Part shown: piece after piece, positions 22,948 through 33,114 of the stretch
Layout of the letters: each line of letters begins with the position of its first letter
Numbering within the stretch: position 1 is the stretch's first letter
Origin: Cadophora sp. MPI-SDFR-AT-0126
Lineage: Eukaryota > Ascomycota > Leotiomycetes > Helotiales > Ploettnerulaceae
Assembly: GCA_020747065.1 (NCBI GenBank)
Contig: JAGMVK010000004.1
Coordinates: 2,356,001-2,420,000 of the forward strand
DNA length: 64,000 bases
Direction of reading: 5' to 3'
The notes under the pieces: generated by a model
Told to the model about the DNA's origin: nothing
Databases searched by the model: none
The model's input: only the letters and a program-made list of their open reading frames with translations
Position numbers and translations under genes: made by a program

Positions 22948-23428
22948 CTAGTCTTCCTTCTCTACCTCATAAAACGCTCCCTTAACTTGTTCAAAGTATT
23001 TCCGCAATTTATTATACTTAGCACGGGTTTCCTCCAGCTCCTGCTCAAGCGTATGGATATAGCATGCCTGCCGCCGGCGAAAAGCTCTTTGCGAGGCACG
23101 GTTCTGGGCTCGTCGCTAAGGTTGAAAAGTCAGAATACCGTAGATAGAGAATAGAAATGGAGGATTTGTGCACCTTTTCTTTTTGCCGTGGAACAGCTTC
23201 GCACAGACTGGGGCTTGAAAGCGCGGGACTTGACTGCTCTGTACCTTCTGGGGTACTGATGTTCGCATCAAATGATTGGGCGTCTGGCGCTATCGATATC
23301 ATATGCTGGTACGCAGCCGTATCGTCATTAAATATCCAATCCGTGAATCCCTCACAATATTCAGGACCCACTTCGTATTTTAGGTAAGGAATTGCGTTCC
23401 AATCGACAAGGTCCCACTGATGCTCCAT
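22948..23428 (-). CDS. bZIP transcription factor (AP-1/Yap-like basic region)
   Basis: Short nuclear bZIP protein of about 140 aa. Exons 23428-23174 and 23115-22948; the 58-nt intron (GTGCAC to CTTAG) joins RQKEK to RRAQNRASQRAFRRRQ in frame. The basic region NRASQRAFRRRQ has the N-x7-R core (Asn-x2-Ser-Gln-x2-Phe-x-Arg pattern) typical of fungal Yap/AP-1 factors. The leucine zipper after it is short (HTLEQELEETRAKYNKLRKY). The N-terminus (MEHQWDLVDWNAIPYLKYEV) is acidic and could activate transcription. The start is the first in-frame ATG that makes sense. The frame is open further upstream, so an extra 5' exon is possible. It is divergent from an MFS transporter whose promoter holds a TGACTCA site. 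Confidence 0.8.
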
Positions 23429-24567
23429 GTCTTTATCCAATATAGCAATTGAAGGGAACTGGTAAACAAATTGTACAGCCATAAAGCAAATTTGATAGGT
23501 ACTTTTGTTTCCACGTCTATTGAAGGGAAGACAGAAAGATATACTCGCTCTCATTGTTAATCCCATCATTTTCTCTCTATCAAGAGTATATGAAAGCGGA
23601 CGCTGTTTGTTCGATGCTTCCCTGTGGTCTGATAACCTTCCCGTGTTTGCCGTCAAATACCGACAAGTAGGATGAGGTCGGAGAAAGATGGAACCATTAA
23701 TGGTCCCATCGAAATGGCTCCCTTCATTTACATCAGCGCTACGCAGTCAGGTATTGCTGAGGCGTTACCGATTTACAGAAGGTGTTGGCATGCAGACTCT
23801 CCGTATGATAGCCGCTGCTCATGGGAGGCCGGCTTCTGACTCGAGGACCGAACAAGCCCTGCGGCAACCGGACATGTCCCCGCCTCACTGCCGGCATTGT
23901 GACCGCCGTTGCCCGACGGGGGAAATGGTCCTCGCGATGCTTCACAAGACTGACCGTTGAGATGCCGCCAATTCGCTTGCAGCGGAGACCATAGATCCTC
24001 CGTAACAGTTCATTGGACGCGTGCATGGTTTCGGAGGAATCTCAGAACAAGACACGGCGTGGCGCCTAAGTGCTTCGAATAGAGGATGAAATTACTCCGA
24101 TTGGCTCGAGGTTTACTACTCTGCTGACTCATCGGCTCCGCGGAACGCCTGGTGAATTTCACAGATCAACCTCCATTCGAACCCATGTAAATAGTACTAG
24201 TGCCCTTTAGGCTTATCCAGGCGGAATAGACCTTTATCATCAACCTCCATTGCAGAAAAGAAAGTCCGACCAAACGGGATGCTAGGGGAATGATAGCAGA
24301 ATGTTAGGAGAAACCGATGCATGAGTATTTCTGCCGGCATTTCCGTTATGCTGTGTAAATTTTCTCATTGTCGGCGGTAGAGAAATGGAGGTAGTCGGAG
24401 GACTATGACGTAGGTAAGAGTTTCGTGGAAAACATAAAAGGTCTCCAGTGCTACTTTCATACATTCTAAACCCAGTATTAACTTCTATTACTGCTTTACT
24501 ATTCATCCGTTCTGCCTGGGAGATATCTATCCGCCCTCTTTCTTCGCTTCCCTTCAGCAACTTCAAA
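23429..24567. promoter_or_regulatory. divergent bZIP/MFS promoter region
   Basis: A 1.1-kb region between two divergent genes. No coding sequence is supported. It holds a consensus AP-1/Gcn4-type site (listed separately) and a GC-rich block (23840-23920) with CGG/CCG half-sites. Confidence 0.45.
24125..24131. promoter_or_regulatory. TGACTCA, bZIP (AP-1/Gcn4) consensus site
   Basis: Perfect 7-mer about 440 nt upstream of the MFS start and about 700 nt upstream of the bZIP start, with TTACTAC a few bases before it. Seven-mers of this kind occur by chance, but the location between a bZIP gene and an efflux transporter makes it a candidate operator. Confidence 0.4.
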
Positions 24568-26757
24568 ATGCCTGACCTCCTGCGTGAAAGCCTGGCAGGG
24601 CAGCTTATTCGTTATTTTACGAAGGACAAAATTTTCAAATATCTTGAAGAGAAGGAAGGATTTCAGTGCCCCTCTGGCTATGCTCGCTGTGACGCTCCAG
24701 GAGCGGCATCCGGTTCAAGCTCTATTTCATCCATCCCGGGAACACTATTAGCTGCAGACGTCAACGAGAAATCGGAAACAGAAGGAATCCAAGGCCCTGA
24801 TACACTTCTAGAAGCAGGCGCCAATGAGAAATCGGAAGAGGAAGGATCCCCAGGCCCTGAATTGGAAACTGCTTCGCCGCCACCGCTTCGGGCTACAGAT
24901 CCGGCATCAGACTCATCGATATTGGCTAAAGGCACAGAGCCAACCTCTCCAACATCACAAGTCTTGTCCAGAATGACGAGTCGTATCGATCTCGAGAATA
25001 TCACTACCCGTCGGGATTTGGAGAGGGCGTACACAGACGCGACACTGCGATCGCAAGTCAAGAAGGCACCTGCTCAGCCAATCACACCAGAGAAGACCGG
25101 AGAAGGGGCGATTCTGGTAGACTGGTACGATACTAATGATCAGGAAAATCCACAGAATTGGTCCTTTGGAAAAAAGTGTATGGTAGCACTCCAGATCTAG
25201 TAAGCAGTAATAAAGGTCCGTCGATGAAATGTAGCTGAAAGACTCTTAGCTTATATACTCTGGCCGTGTACTTGGGATCAGCGATCTATACTCCTTCTGC
25301 TCCTTATGTTGAAGAGAGGTTCGGTGTTTCTCCAACTGCTGCATCTCTTGGCCTTGCCCTCTACGTCCTAGGGTGTAAGTAACGTCGGCTTTGAAGGAGA
25401 CCAGTAGCTAACCTCGGGACTCAGATGGCATTGGTCCCCTTCTCTTCGCTCCACTATCAGAGATCCCAATGGTTGGGCGTAACCCACCCTACATTGCGTC
25501 TTTCGGTATCTTCGTGATCCTATGCGTCCCGACCGCTCTTGTCGACAACTTCGCAGGCCTTCTTGTTCTCCGCTTCCTACAAGGATTCTTCGGATCACCC
25601 TGTCTTGCCACGGGCGGAGCCTCAATTGGCGATCTTTTTTCTCTCATGAAGGTGCCCTATGGGCTCTCACTCTGGGCTGCATTCGCAACCTGTGGTCCAG
25701 CACTAGGTCCCATCATTTCCGGTTTCTCTGTCCCAGCAGAGAACTGGCGGTGGGCGTTATGGGAAATCCTCTGGCTTGCTGGCCCTGTCTTCCTTATCAT
25801 GTTCTTCATGCTCCCGGAGACCTCTTCGTCTAACATCCTCCTCCGCCGCGCTGCTCGTCTCCGAAAGCTCACCGGAAACCCAATATTGAAGTCTCAGGCC
25901 GAAATCAACCAATCTGAACTCAAAATATCAAAAATATTGTACGAATCACTCTATAGGCCTATGCAGATCATGATCCTCGACCCAGCAGTAAGTCGTCAGA
26001 TACTTAAAAAGCAGTGCCTAATACTAATATTCTATAGATACTCTTTACAGGTGTTTACACTTCCCTCGTTTATGGAATCTATTACTCCTTCTTCGAAGCC
26101 TTTCGATATTGCGGCCTCGAAGAGGCCGTAATAGATTCTATAACTTGGTTGCTGGTCGGTCGGTCTAGTGCCAAGCAAGCTAGTTAACTTGAGAGATCGC
26201 GTGTCGTCTATATAGGCTCTTATGGCTTCAACCTTGGCGAAATGGGCTTGACCTTCCTCTCCATCTCGGTCTCAGTAGCCCTAGCAATCGCTTCCTACTG
26301 GGCTTATATGTACTACATCGTTGAACCTGAGATCATCACTAAGGGTCTCACTACGCCCGAACACCGCTTGATACCGGCACTCTTCGCTTCGTTCTTGCTC
26401 CCAACAGGGTTGTTTATATTCGGCTGGACAGCTAAAGCATCGGTCCACTGGATAGTTTCCATAATCGGAATCGGGATCTACTCGTACGGGGTGTTCATCC
26501 TGCTCCAATGTGTATTTGTCTACATCCCGATATCGTACCCGCAGTATGCAGCCTCTTTGTTCGCTGGGAATGACTTTGTAAGGTCTGCGCTCGCATCAGG
26601 GTCAATCCTCTTCGCGAGGCCCTTATACCTTAATTTAGGGATCGGCCCTGGCATGAGTCTACTTGCTGGGCTCACTTGTGGCTGTATTCTTGGCATATTC
26701 GTTTTGTACTACTTTGGAGCAAGCTTGCGTGCAAGGAGTAGGTTTACTGCCAAGTAG
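24568..26757 (+). CDS. MFS transporter, DHA1 (polyamine/drug:H+ antiporter) type
   Basis: Plasma-membrane exporter of about 660 aa. Exons 24568-25199, 25250-25374, 25425-25987, 26038-26158 and 26216-26757; the first three introns are each exactly 50 nt. A long hydrophilic N-terminal tail (~200 aa) carries a 20-aa tandem duplication and ends WYDTNDQENPQNWSFGKK, the classic DHA1 entry (DxxNPxNWxxxKK). Then follow helices such as YLYTLAVYLGSAIYTPSAPY, the motif-A-like GRNPPY loop, FLQGFFGSPCLATGGASIGD and WRWALWEILW. The usual SFFEAFP...YGFNLGE segment is altered: between FFEAF and YGFNLGE there are about 20 unusual residues generated by an inverted duplication (26075-26138), and the fourth intron donor (GTCGGT) is poor. 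The total is still divisible by three, so the gene may be functional, altered, or damaged there. Confidence 0.8.
24742..24861. repeat. 60-bp tandem duplication coding for MFS tail repeat
   Basis: Two adjacent 60-bp units (24742-24801 and 24802-24861). They encode TLLAADVNEKSETEGIQGPD and TLLEAGANEKSEEEGSPGPE in the cytosolic tail of the transporter. They are diverged at several positions, so the duplication is not new. Confidence 0.8.
26075..26138. repeat. inverted repeat / hairpin inside MFS exon 4
   Basis: GAATCTATTAC (26075-26085) and its exact complement GTAATAGATTC (26128-26138) flank imperfectly paired inner arms (CTTCTTCGAAGCC versus GGCCTCGAAGAGG). The whole can fold into one hairpin of about 25 bp with a small loop near TTTCGATATT. 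Confidence 0.85.
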
Positions 26758-27159
26758 AAGAAATTATAGATGAGTTTTAGATTAGAGAATGAGATGGGAA
26801 AACATTATGTACATAAACAAGATTGGTCTCAGGATAAAATTGTTTAACTAGCTTGATTAGATAAATATTAATGTTTATTATATTTATTAATCCAGTACAT
26901 GTTTGCGTCGGGGCCGTTTTGTAATAAGGCTGTCCTCGTTATGAATCCTTTCGTCCACGTCATTGTTAAGTTATCGGATCGATAAGATTAGCATCTACCT
27001 TGGAGTAGAATAAACAAACTTGCTTAGTACTTGCAAAAATTGGGGTTGATCTAAATGCCGTTCGAATTGGTGAAACGGGGTCGAGGCTCCGTGAACGGGT
27101 GTTTGGTGGAGTTTCCAGGTCTTAAATTTTGCCGTAACATCCTTTGTCTTTATAGGAGG
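26758..27159. other. AT-rich intergenic region
   Basis: AT-rich (26830-26900 especially: TTAATGTTTATTATATTTAT) with no gene. The poly-A/T-rich part right after the MFS stop probably holds its 3' processing signals. Confidence 0.35.
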
Positions 27160-27675
27160 GGGTACAATTTGGAACTCTGCAGGAGCTTATTGCGCCGGCA
27201 TTAGTCGACTTCTGCAAAGAGGGGGAGCTACTAGGCATTTTTGATGTCAATATGCCGCTCATCTACAGCGAGGGAAAGGATAAAGCGATGCAGCGACTCC
27301 GAGAAGAGATTGAAAAGGCTTCCAAAGGTTAGGATTCCCCTTTGGTCATAAGCAACAATCGAAAGTAAAAGCACGCTGGCAAGAGGAAACTACTGACTAA
27401 ATCAGGACACAACCGCGAGGACTTCTCAGTCACCTTCAGCCTCTCCGATGCTTTCGACATCGAACACTTCGTGGCCCGGGAAGATGAGCTCTCGAGAATA
27501 CACAAGGCACTCAGAGGCGATGGGTCCCGTCGAGCAGTTATTCTACACGGTTTAGGCGGAATTGGCAAGACACAACTCAGTATTGCATATGCGAAACGGC
27601 ACAAGGATGATTACTCGTCAATATTCTGGCTCAACACCAAGGACGAGGATTCTGTCACATTGATAGGCGTGTGAT
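27160..27675 (+). pseudogene. HET / NB-ARC NLR-like gene relic
   Basis: Two coding-like blocks separated by an intron (about 27330-27407, GTTAGG to ATCAG). The first reads TLQELIAPALVDFCKEGELL, then GIFDVNMPLIYSEGKDKAMQ and RLREEIEK, the C-terminal end of a heterokaryon-incompatibility (HET) domain (compare the RGWTLQELIAP...GIFxVNMPLLYGEG pattern). The second reads HNREDFSVTFSLSDAF and HFVAREDELSRIHKAL, followed by a perfect P-loop, HGLGGIGKTQLSIAYAKRH, and FWLNTKDEDSV, an NB-ARC start. A stop follows at once (27673-27675). The N-terminal HET part and the rest of the NB-ARC plus repeat domain are missing, so this is a remnant of a fungal NLR (non-self recognition/cell-death family). Confidence 0.7.
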
Positions 27676-28112
27676 AAGTTTTCACTTGACAAGGAACCAT
27701 ACCGCCAAAACCCAGAACTACCCCTTTTTGCATCTTCAAGTCCTTTCCCGGGATGCTTAGCCCCATCCAGTGTTGCAACTCCGTCAATTGCCTCGCGCAT
27801 CGAACCGTTCATCATAACGGCAAGCGGGGCCGAAAGACTTTCCACCACAGCAGTATGGATCGTGAATAGCTTGCGATCCGGGCCATGAGGACCTATGAGC
27901 TTTGAACTGAGAAGTCTTATTGCCGCAAAAGTCAGCTTCTACTGTGATTAAACCTAGGCCAAGGACATATTACTCATCAAAGCTGATCGCTATCTTGAAC
28001 TACACGAGTGTCTGATCGATGGTTTAACTTATAGCTTGAGGTGTGGGACAGGCATGGCAGGATTGCGGGGTAAGCAACGTCGTCTCTGTCATTGGCGGAG
28101 TTCCATCTCAGG
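27676..28112. other. intergenic region
   Basis: No supportable gene; possibly more decayed NLR sequence, but I cannot recognise any repeat or domain. Confidence 0.3.
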
Positions 28113-29204
28113 TTACTCTGCTGACATGATATGCTGCGGGGTTGTTGTTTGTTTTCTGAATTCGCCACCACCAATTGTGGCCGGTACGTCGTCGATATTG
28201 GGAGTTTCAGGTAACTTTGCTATGCCGTTGCGATCTGGTGAATTGAACGCCCGGAGATTGAATATTCGGCGTACAAGTGCCCAGCACATGGGAACATTTG
28301 CGGTGTAGACTGCTGTTGATGTTTCGCGGATATACCAGTATGTCCACATTGCATTGTTGTAGTGCTTGAAGGAGTTGTACTTGTTGAGGACTGCGCAAAG
28401 AATGACAAAGATACCAAGCGAAAATAGTAAACAAAGCATTAATTTCCTACGTGGAATAAGCTTAGCTAAGTCTCACAGGATAGCGGAGAAGATTCAGACA
28501 GTGTTATCTGGGGATGATTTACTTACTTTGCAAAAGGAAGTTTCGAACGAATCAGCAAAGGAAGAGGAATACACATTATGAAAAGATCCGAGGAGACATT
28601 AAAAATAAAATTAGTGAGAAGATGATGAGTTGCTGCTGTGCATTGTACTAGAAATATGAGCATAGGCCAACTATCCGAACTTATTTACTTACTGTTATCT
28701 GTTGGCACAGCCCAGTATTCAGTAAACGGCCTACACCAAACCAGAAAATACAGGACTTCCATTAAGAGCCAGGTGATACATGTATAAGCAGCCACAATCT
28801 TGACGGCCCACTCTTGGACCAAGCCGAATCTATTAAAATCTCGTTAGCACTAATTTCTCTCATGGCCTAGTAACATACGTAAGCTTATGGTAAAAATAAA
28901 GCAAGCTCAACTTGCACCCCCAAATGGTCATTATCATCGTCTGTTCCACAATAACCACTATTTTACTCCCATATATCCGCGCGGCGACGAGCTCAGGGGT
29001 AAGATTGGGGACATCTTTTGGCTGGATCAAGTTCGTTGGATAATGAACCACGATATTCATGGTGACAAGAAGTGTGGTGTAGAATCCCTGGGTGAGCTCT
29101 GCGTTAGAACTTCTCTCGACGACGGAGAGTAGGTACTGACGAAGACAGAAATCATGATATAGTCTTCGATCTGGTATCGGCTGACCGAGCCCAGCTGGAG
29201 CCAT
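28113..29204 (-). CDS. rhodopsin-like integral membrane protein (fungal SAT4/PTH11-type family)
   Basis: A 305-aa multi-pass membrane protein of an ascomycete family often annotated only as integral membrane or rhodopsin-domain protein. Exons 29204-28879, 28829-28693, 28647-28527 and 28446-28113 (introns 45-80 nt). Family landmarks: GFYTTLLVTMNIVVHYPTNL, LTPELVAARIYGSKIVVIVE, the charged/aromatic loop EWAVKIVAAYTCITWLLMEV and YFLVWCRPFTEYWAVPTD, FIFNVSSDLFIMCIPLPLLI, LLFSLGIFVILCAVLNKYNS, then YWYIRETSTAVYTANVPMCW and a hydrophilic C-tail. At least five helices are visible; the first helix is short or weak in this model, and the N-terminus (MAPAGLGQPIPDRRL) may be incomplete. Related proteins include candidate plant-pathogen GPCR-like receptors (PTH11-related), but function here is unknown. 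Confidence 0.8.
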
Positions 29205-30060
29205 CGCGAAACGCTATAAACCAGGCATTAGTTCGTGTAACTAATGTTGTCGAGGACACCAGTCTTGGGACCTACTATCGGCATATCAATACAACACAGG
29301 CAATTCCGTACAACATCCACGACTCTGCGGCGAGTGACAACATCGTATTCGGGAGCGGAGGTGAGAGTGGATATGGAAGTGTCTGTGGGACCGCAATTGT
29401 GATCCACCAAATTCTTGAGGGACAGGAGAGAAGGGATGTCAAGCAGTAATGAGTGAGGTAGACCCGTTAGGCAAAGGAGCTGTAAACTTCAGCCTGTGAT
29501 GATGGTTTCGTACATGAGTCAGTCCGAAACCACGAACAGGCGCTCGCTCAACGATAAGGCCAGCGGAGTAAGTTATCGTGGAGAGTTCACAGACAAGACA
29601 GACTTACGCAAGCCAGGGTCGACCTGGAGTGCACATGCTCAAAGATGTGTGGCACAGGGTTTGCCAAAGATTCATGTGAAAGTAAGAAGATGGAACTGCC
29701 AATCAATCGTTGCTCGCGACATCCAATTCTGGGGTGTTGATTAACCTTTCGGCGCAATCAGTGTCAGATTTGAACTCTCCTGCTGCCAGAAGAAGGTCCC
29801 TACTATTCCCGCCCGCGCCGCCCCTCCCCTTAAAAAATGTTAAATTGAGGGGTTTTGGAGGTCTGCATCAGGGGGCAGAACAGGGCTTCGAGCCAACCAA
29901 ATTATCGTAGAATCCTCTAGAATAACGCACGTTCTACTCACGTGACCGGGCTGCCGGCAGAAAAGTGAAAGCTCTCGCATCGTCAAAGGGAGCAAACAAC
30001 GCAACAACACTTCGTCTTTACAATACAACTACTATTCGTAACACCTTCGCAGACGATAAA
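29205..30060. other. intergenic region flanking transposase fragment
   Basis: No supportable gene. A GC-rich spot (29800-29830, CCCGCCCGCGCCGCCCC) pairs with CGGCGCA at 29753-29759, which I examined as a possible tRNA and rejected. Confidence 0.3.
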
Positions 30061-30396
30061 ATGAATATTCAAGAACTTCTTTGTACGCCGAAGACGCCTC
30101 GCGTTGAGTATGTTTATGAGGTTCCTGATTCGCAAGCTTCAAACGACTCGCCCTCACCTCCGCCCTCACCTTCTGTCCCTTTTTCCCAAGCTTCTACGCA
30201 ATCGTACGACTCTCAGAATAGCCCTCGTACACCTGTCCGACGAGTATATGCACCTTTGACAACTCGTATCGATTGTATACGAATTAAGACAGCACTTGAG
30301 TTAGGCCATAATCCACAAGAAATACACTCAAAACTTGGGTATACTCTACGACAGATTCAACACGCTAAAGACAACAGAATTACCCCTCAAAAATAA
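30061..30396 (+). mobile_element. truncated Tc1/mariner-type transposase, N-terminal DNA-binding part only
   Basis: An 111-codon frame. The first ~70 residues are Pro/Ser-rich (SPSPPPSPSVPFSQAS). They are followed by a helix-turn-helix unit, TTRIDCIRIKTALELGHNPQ and EIHSKLGYTLRQIQHAKDNR, ending PQK. This arrangement (R..I..A...G....I...LG.T.RQIQ.A....TPQK) is the N-terminal recognition domain of fungal Tc1-like DDE transposases. The catalytic DDE domain that should follow is absent: a TAA closes the frame immediately. No terminal inverted repeats could be identified by eye. It is a dead fragment or, less likely, a domesticated DNA-binding protein. Confidence 0.55.
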
Positions 30397-30528
30397 AGTG
30401 TCGACTTTTGAGATTGCACTCTTGGCTCCCCTGCCGATGCCGAAGGAGCAACCTCAGCTTCGGTCTGAAATTCCAGCATCGCTCAGGAGTTGGAATGACC
30501 CTTTCTGCGTCATGCCTCAGGCAATCTC

Positions 30529-32333
30529 TCACCAATACACGGTGTTCTCCTTCAAGATTGTCTGACCCTGACAACCTCTCACACCCTGTATACATTGTAC
30601 ATAAGCAGAACGATTCTCAGCATCGACTTTCAAAGCGGTCATAGTTGCAATTCCATCTTCAGGAACATATTCCTCATCGCCCAGTCCTTCCTCTTCGATT
30701 GCGGAAATCCACTCAAGAACCTTCGTGACCATCGTAGCATCCCACATTCCCTCCCTCCTTGGTACGCTCGAAAATATGGTTAAGGCTTCTCGCCTCAGGG
30801 TCCGATGCCGATAATTCAAAGCGACAACTTGCAGGGGCATGACGATTCGGAATTCTAGCGAAAAGAAGTCTTGGTTCTCGATAGACATGGCTTTGCTCAA
30901 GCTCACAAGTTCTTGAAGCTCTTTGGTGTGACAGCGATAGTAAGAGTCGAGAGTTGGAGCTCCAGGAGCCACCCATAAACTCATGGCTAGATAGTGCATA
31001 TATAGCATCGATGCACCGTCTTTTCTTTCCTTGTTAGAACCCGAGCCTCGCACGCTCCGCAGATATGGCTCGTATGCGATAGCCCACTGTCTGAACATGG
31101 ACAGCACGCTTCGCAACTCTGCATGTTGAGGCTCGCTCACAAGAGGACCGAGAGTAATGATGGCAGCCCGTGTCGATTCTTCGCTCGATGGTACGATTCC
31201 TTTGTTACCCTCCGAAAGTCGCAAGTGGATACCCCTCAAGCCAATCAGGTTGAGAGTTCGTGAAGCATGTCGTTGATCTTTGAATTCTCTCGGGAATTTT
31301 CCAATTGCAGCTTCACAGTCTTGCTTTCGTTGAAGATGAAGACTGCTCCTTCGTTTATCACCCCAAGAGGTGGCCTGAATTTCCAGCATCGAGAACATTT
31401 CAACGATATCGTCATCGATAGGTGGAGGGATGAGCGTATTGGGTTTGACGACCTCAAGCTTTCTCTGTCTTGAATACTGGTCCATCACCTCTAACCCAGC
31501 ATAAACTTGAGCAGAAGCGCTGTCGCTGTTGCCATGATATGTTTCAAAGCATATGAATAACAGACTTGTGAGAAGACTGGTTCTGATGCTAAGTTTCTTC
31601 TGCGCGATCGCGGCTTTCAAGCACGATATCGCCTTGCCATATTCACGGTAGGCAAATTCGAGACGATTCGTTTCAAAGGGCTCAAGAGTGGCAACCTGGC
31701 CGGAACCTCGCTGCCCCATCTTCAGTCCACCCGTTTCCAAACCCCTCTTGCTAAAGTCCAAAGCACCGATTGCCATGACAGCATGCCTCACACATGGCTC
31801 CATTTCACTTGCTTGCAGGACATGACGACTCCAGAGTTCGGACTCTTGAAGTCCAGTCAACTGCCTAACATTCTGGATACAAAAGCGTTGAAAATAACCA
31901 AACTCCTGATTGCTGCTGAAGAGTTGCGACACTGTTGCTGGCGGCCTACACAGCACTTTAGTATTGGGTAGCAGAGGTCTGGCGATGTGGCGTCTTGAGT
32001 CAGCCGCAGCAGGAGCTTTCGTGTAGCCTTCGCACTCTGCCCCGAATTTCTCGCATCTTTTGCAATAGGGATGAAGCTCATCACATTTGACTCTCCTGCC
32101 AATGCATTAGCAGAGCACCATTAAGAGAGGAGACCAGGGCCAAAATGATGATCCGAGTGGCAACGATCTGTCGGCTTAAGAAAATACGTACCGTTTCCTA
32201 TGGACGAGGAGTGATTAGCCGTGGTTTAGTATTCAGAGGATGAAGACGCCTACTTGCAAGTGATGCATCCAGAAGTCACCTTCGGCCCCAAAGTCTTCCT
32301 CGTCTTCTTCTGAACAGGAACCTGGTCAGCCAT
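30529..32333 (-). CDS. Zn2Cys6 transcription factor with 6-nt micro-exon
   Basis: A 550-aa nuclear regulator. Exons 32333-32254, 32197-32192 and 32095-30529. It starts MADQVPVQKKTRKTLGPKVT. The zinc cluster is assembled from three exons: SGCITCK, then a six-base exon (GAAACG), then RVKCDELHPYCKRCEKFGAEC, giving CITCKKRRVKCDE. Without the micro-exon the cluster loses a Lys-Arg pair. The rest has the usual fungal_trans_2-like body (WSRHVLQASEMEPCVRHAVM, YGKAISCLKAAI, SLLFICFETYHGNSDSASAQ, VYAGLEVMDQYSRQ) to a C-terminal stop after LKENTVYW. It is next to a Tc1 fragment and close to several pseudogenes but itself intact. The regulated pathway is unknown. Confidence 0.88.
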
Positions 32334-33114
32334 CTCGAAGCCCACTCTTGCTCCCCTCAATCACGACGCAATCCAGGAATCGGTAGACGGCGGGAGGCGC
32401 AAAATCACAAGTGATGGGCGTGCAGGTGAGGCTCTCAGGTGACGCCCACTTTTTAAGAAGGTCTCAAGAACTTCCAAATCTTGACGAAGGCACGATCACT
32501 TTCCCTTGTGATCTGAGCTGAACATTACCTCCTCAGGGGTTGTTATTGGGCGGCTCGTAATCTGACAGCCGCTCACTAGGCACCCACACCGGCATCATCA
32601 CTAACGCTTCTGGGACATTTGATATCAGTACAAATGGTTGCCCGCGAATGAGAAAGCACAATGCTAGAAAAGATGGTTCATCCTTTTATGTATCGAAATC
32701 GGAGTCAGATTGCCTCTTTGGGTCGACTGATATCGGCTCGGACAACACGCCAGTTGAAGTCACTGCCGAAGCGGTTTCAAACCTCAACACAAATGTATAG
32801 AAGTGAAGAGCTGTGAACAGTGTCTGTTGATATTGATGGTAGTTGTCTCCATGAGGTAGTTCAATCAGTTCCTCGCCATTGAGTGGAATTTCATTTCAGC
32901 AGTTTACATTCTGAAGCAAATCTCTTAGAAAGACAGGAAACTGGACTAGTCAATATAGCAACTTCCTATCAAACTCTCTTTTATTCAATCGTAAAAACGG
33001 TGAGATCCGATACATCGCCTGCACAGCTAACTCCTACCCTCCTCCCCGCCGTCGCCGCTTTCATTCATGGTGTCACACTTCGCAGTCAACCCTTCTCTGC
33101 CTTCCTGTTTCCAT
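32334..33114. other. intergenic region
   Basis: About 780 nt between the regulator start and the decayed BTB gene; no gene is supported. It presumably includes the promoter of the Zn2Cys6 gene. Confidence 0.35.

Noticed and set aside
29750..29822. Possible tRNA (CGGCGC...GCGCCG pairing and GTTCAAATC on the minus strand)
   Set aside because: The T-arm is at the wrong distance from the acceptor stem and no D- or anticodon arm can be drawn.
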